Part shown: positions 62,684-64,000 of the stretch, one piece after another
How the letters are laid out: each line of letters opens with the position of its first letter
Numbering within the stretch: position 1 is the first letter of the stretch
Source: Bacillus sp. 03113
GTDB taxonomy: Bacteria; Bacillota; Bacilli; Bacillales; Cytobacillaceae
DNA length: 64,000 nucleotides
Direction of reading: 5' to 3'
NCBI RefSeq assembly: GCF_006546985.1
Contig: NZ_VATK01000019.1
Coordinates: 20,431 to 84,430, forward strand
Program-made: the position numbers and the translations under genes
The notes under the pieces: generated by a model
What the model was told of the DNA's origin: nothing
The model's database searches: none
Seen by the model: the letters and a program-made list of their open reading frames with translations, nothing else

Positions 62684-63694
62684 TTAAGATCGCTTTAACC
62701 ATTCTAATTCGGGTATTTTCATTTTTCTTATCGGTACTTCAGCATGTTGAAAAAAATCTCTTAAAAACCTTTCATATTCACTTGATTGGTGTAAATATTT
62801 TTCTAGTTTATCCTCTAAATAATTTTTTTGCTGTTCAGAGCTGGTTGAATAGTAATTCTCAATATTTTCAAAGTAATGGAGTGGAAAAACCATTCTTGCA
62901 TATAACAATCTCCACGAAAAAGAGCTTAAAGGAGTAATGGTTTGATAATCTGTTAATAACTTAGCCATATCTCGATGATACGTCTGCATATTTTGAAAAT
63001 ATCGATCTCTAATCCATTCAGCTAAATCTCTACTGCTGTGGTCAAAAACCCAATCAAATGGATTTTTTATGATAAACGATTCTCCCCACGCAGACGATGA
63101 GAAGCGATTATGACAAATCGTCCCACTATCCATCGGTAATGGATCATCATCAATTTCTGTATCAATTAGGTATTGAATGGAGTTTTCAGCTAATCCCAAA
63201 TAGTAGGAAAATGATTCAATAAACATACGATCAAATTCATTTTCTGGCTGTTGATAAATCATAGTGCTCCAAACTTTCTCCATTTGATCCAATCTTTTTT
63301 CCCAAAGCTGCTTCCACTGACCAACCCTGCTCGATCTTGTTACAGTAAAATTAATAGATCTACCTCGATGATGAAACTTTCCGAGCATTCGTCCACTTCG
63401 ATCTTTTTCTTGGTTGCGAATTTGATTATTAAATAGGATGCAATACTTTCTTTTTTCCCATTCCGTTTCTCGTTTTCCATCCTTTGTATGAAGAAATTGA
63501 ACAATATCACGATCTCCTTTTTGGACTAAATGAGTAGCGAATCGTTCGAGCTCGTTAAGATCGTCTTCCTCATACTGATGAATTGGGACAAGCATATATA
63601 ATTGATTGTTTCGTTTACAAGCTTCATAACGCCCTATTATAATTTCTTCATCGGCTTGAATTTCAAACTGCTTTGAAAGTAAGGTTTGAAGCAT
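62684..63694 (-). CDS. yutH: Spore coat-associated protein YutH
   Basis: A 336-residue protein of the YutH/CotS kinase-like group. It keeps pieces such as LPMDSGTICHNRFSSSAWG and NPFDWVFDHSSRDLAEWIRD that mark the aminoglycoside-phosphotransferase-like fold, with His and Asp at the catalytic-loop positions altered, so kinase activity is uncertain. YutH is a spore coat component in B. subtilis and lies downstream of hom-thr there too. GAGGTGAG precedes the ATG. Confidence 0.85.
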   Translation of the reverse strand: MLQTLLSKQFEIQADEEIIIGRYEACKRNNQLYMLVPIHQYEEDDLNELERFATHLVQKGDRDIVQFLHTKDGKRETEWEKRKYCILFNNQIRNQEKDRSGRMLGKFHHRGRSINFTVTRSSRVGQWKQLWEKRLDQMEKVWSTMIYQQPENEFDRMFIESFSYYLGLAENSIQYLIDTEIDDDPLPMDSGTICHNRFSSSAWGESFIIKNPFDWVFDHSSRDLAEWIRDRYFQNMQTYHRDMAKLLTDYQTITPLSSFSWRLLYARMVFPLHYFENIENYYSTSSEQQKNYLEDKLEKYLHQSSEYERFLRDFFQHAEVPIRKMKIPELEWLKRS

Positions 63695-63830
63695 TTTCTC
63701 ACCTCATTTTTACACTAATTATTACATTTATATGAAATAGGATAAGAAACTTGTAATTTTCTTCAATGACCACATAAAAACAGTTAGCACTGGTACAAAC
63801 ATATATAGTAGAAGATTTATTAAAAATAAA

Positions 63831-63921
63831 GGCTCTTTTCGTATAGATTGTTGTTATTTAACCCGCATCCTGAATACACTTCGCTTTCCGCGGGCGAGTG
63901 CCGAGCCTCCTCGTCGCTATG
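63831..63921 (+). mobile_element. Left part of a second MITE-like element
   Basis: GGCTCTTTTCGTATAGATTG and CTTCGCTTTCCGCGGGCGAG...GAGCCTCCTCGTCGC match the left 90 bases of the element at 51371-51581. After 63921 the match is lost (GCTATGCTGAGGCCACTG...), so it is truncated or disrupted. The remaining bases to the window edge show no gene. Confidence 0.65.
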
Positions 63922-64000
63922 CTGAGGCCACTGAAAAACTTTCGTTTTTTTTTGTTTATATTTGAATGTAGACATATAAAAGGCAACTTGTCTCCAAAAT

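Overview
The window comes from the chromosome of a low-GC, endospore-forming Gram-positive bacterium of the family Bacillaceae. It is AT-rich, has strong AGGAGG-type ribosome binding sites and many TTG/GTG starts, and carries spore and phosphorelay genes (yutH, kapB, kapD, yuiC). Gene order follows the Bacillus subtilis yug-mrp-yui-yut segment: pgi, yugJ-like dehydrogenase, DUF378 gene, yugI, alaT-alaR, yugE, patB, kapB/kapD, mrpABCDEFG, yuxO, pepA, yuiD, yuiC, yuiB, yumB, yutM, yuzB, yutJ, yuzD, yutI, hom-thrC-thrB and yutH. Other blocks are interleaved. Assignments rest on reading motifs and on family knowledge; no database search was possible.

Layout. 0-9.7 kb: accessory and variable. It holds an azlD end, a permuted NlpC/P60-like protein, a cupin-HD-GYP fusion with a small secreted protein, a TetR/metallo-beta-lactamase-fold operon with tandem palindromic operators and an extra 29-codon gene, a ferrous iron system whose FeoB is split in two, a cardiolipin synthase, and remnants of an S66 peptidase and a YolD-like gene. 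9.7-16.3 kb: assimilatory sulfate and siroheme genes (cysH-cysP-sat-cysC-sumT-sirB-sirC), headed by yezD under an S-box-like riboswitch. 16.5-22 kb: a ROK sugar kinase, an unmapped 34-residue membrane protein, a ribA/ribD-like pair behind a perfect palindrome, and an EAL-PilZ operon behind a c-di-GMP-I riboswitch with terminator. 22-37 kb: central metabolism and amino acids, including patB and metNPQ under a SAM-I riboswitch, a Cu/Zn SOD-like lipoprotein and the phosphorelay modulators kapB/kapD. 37.4-43.2 kb: the seven-gene Mrp Na+/H+ antiporter. 43.4-50 kb: thioesterase, an MFS exporter with an attenuator-like leader, DedA, pepA and the yui genes. 50-57.8 kb: three type II NADH dehydrogenase-like flavoproteins (one with yjlC and a Rex-type operator) and Fe-S maturation proteins. 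57.8-64 kb: threonine biosynthesis, a 2-hydroxyacid dehydrogenase and yutH.

Structure not explained by genes is dominated by dispersed, modular, hairpin-forming repeats. Family A sits directly after stop codons and in one case encodes the MrpG C-terminus. Family B has two hairpins and four copies between 17.5 and 26.5 kb; one copy supplies the alaT stop codon and separates alaT from its terminator. A third element near 51.4 kb has terminal inverted repeats and a probable target duplication, with a second partial copy at the right edge.

The most interesting candidates for new regulation are the four-segment mutually exclusive hairpin leader in front of the MFS exporter, the diverged S-box before yezD, and the palindrome controlling the second ribA/ribD pair. 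I saw no tRNA, rRNA, CRISPR array, prophage or intact insertion sequence.
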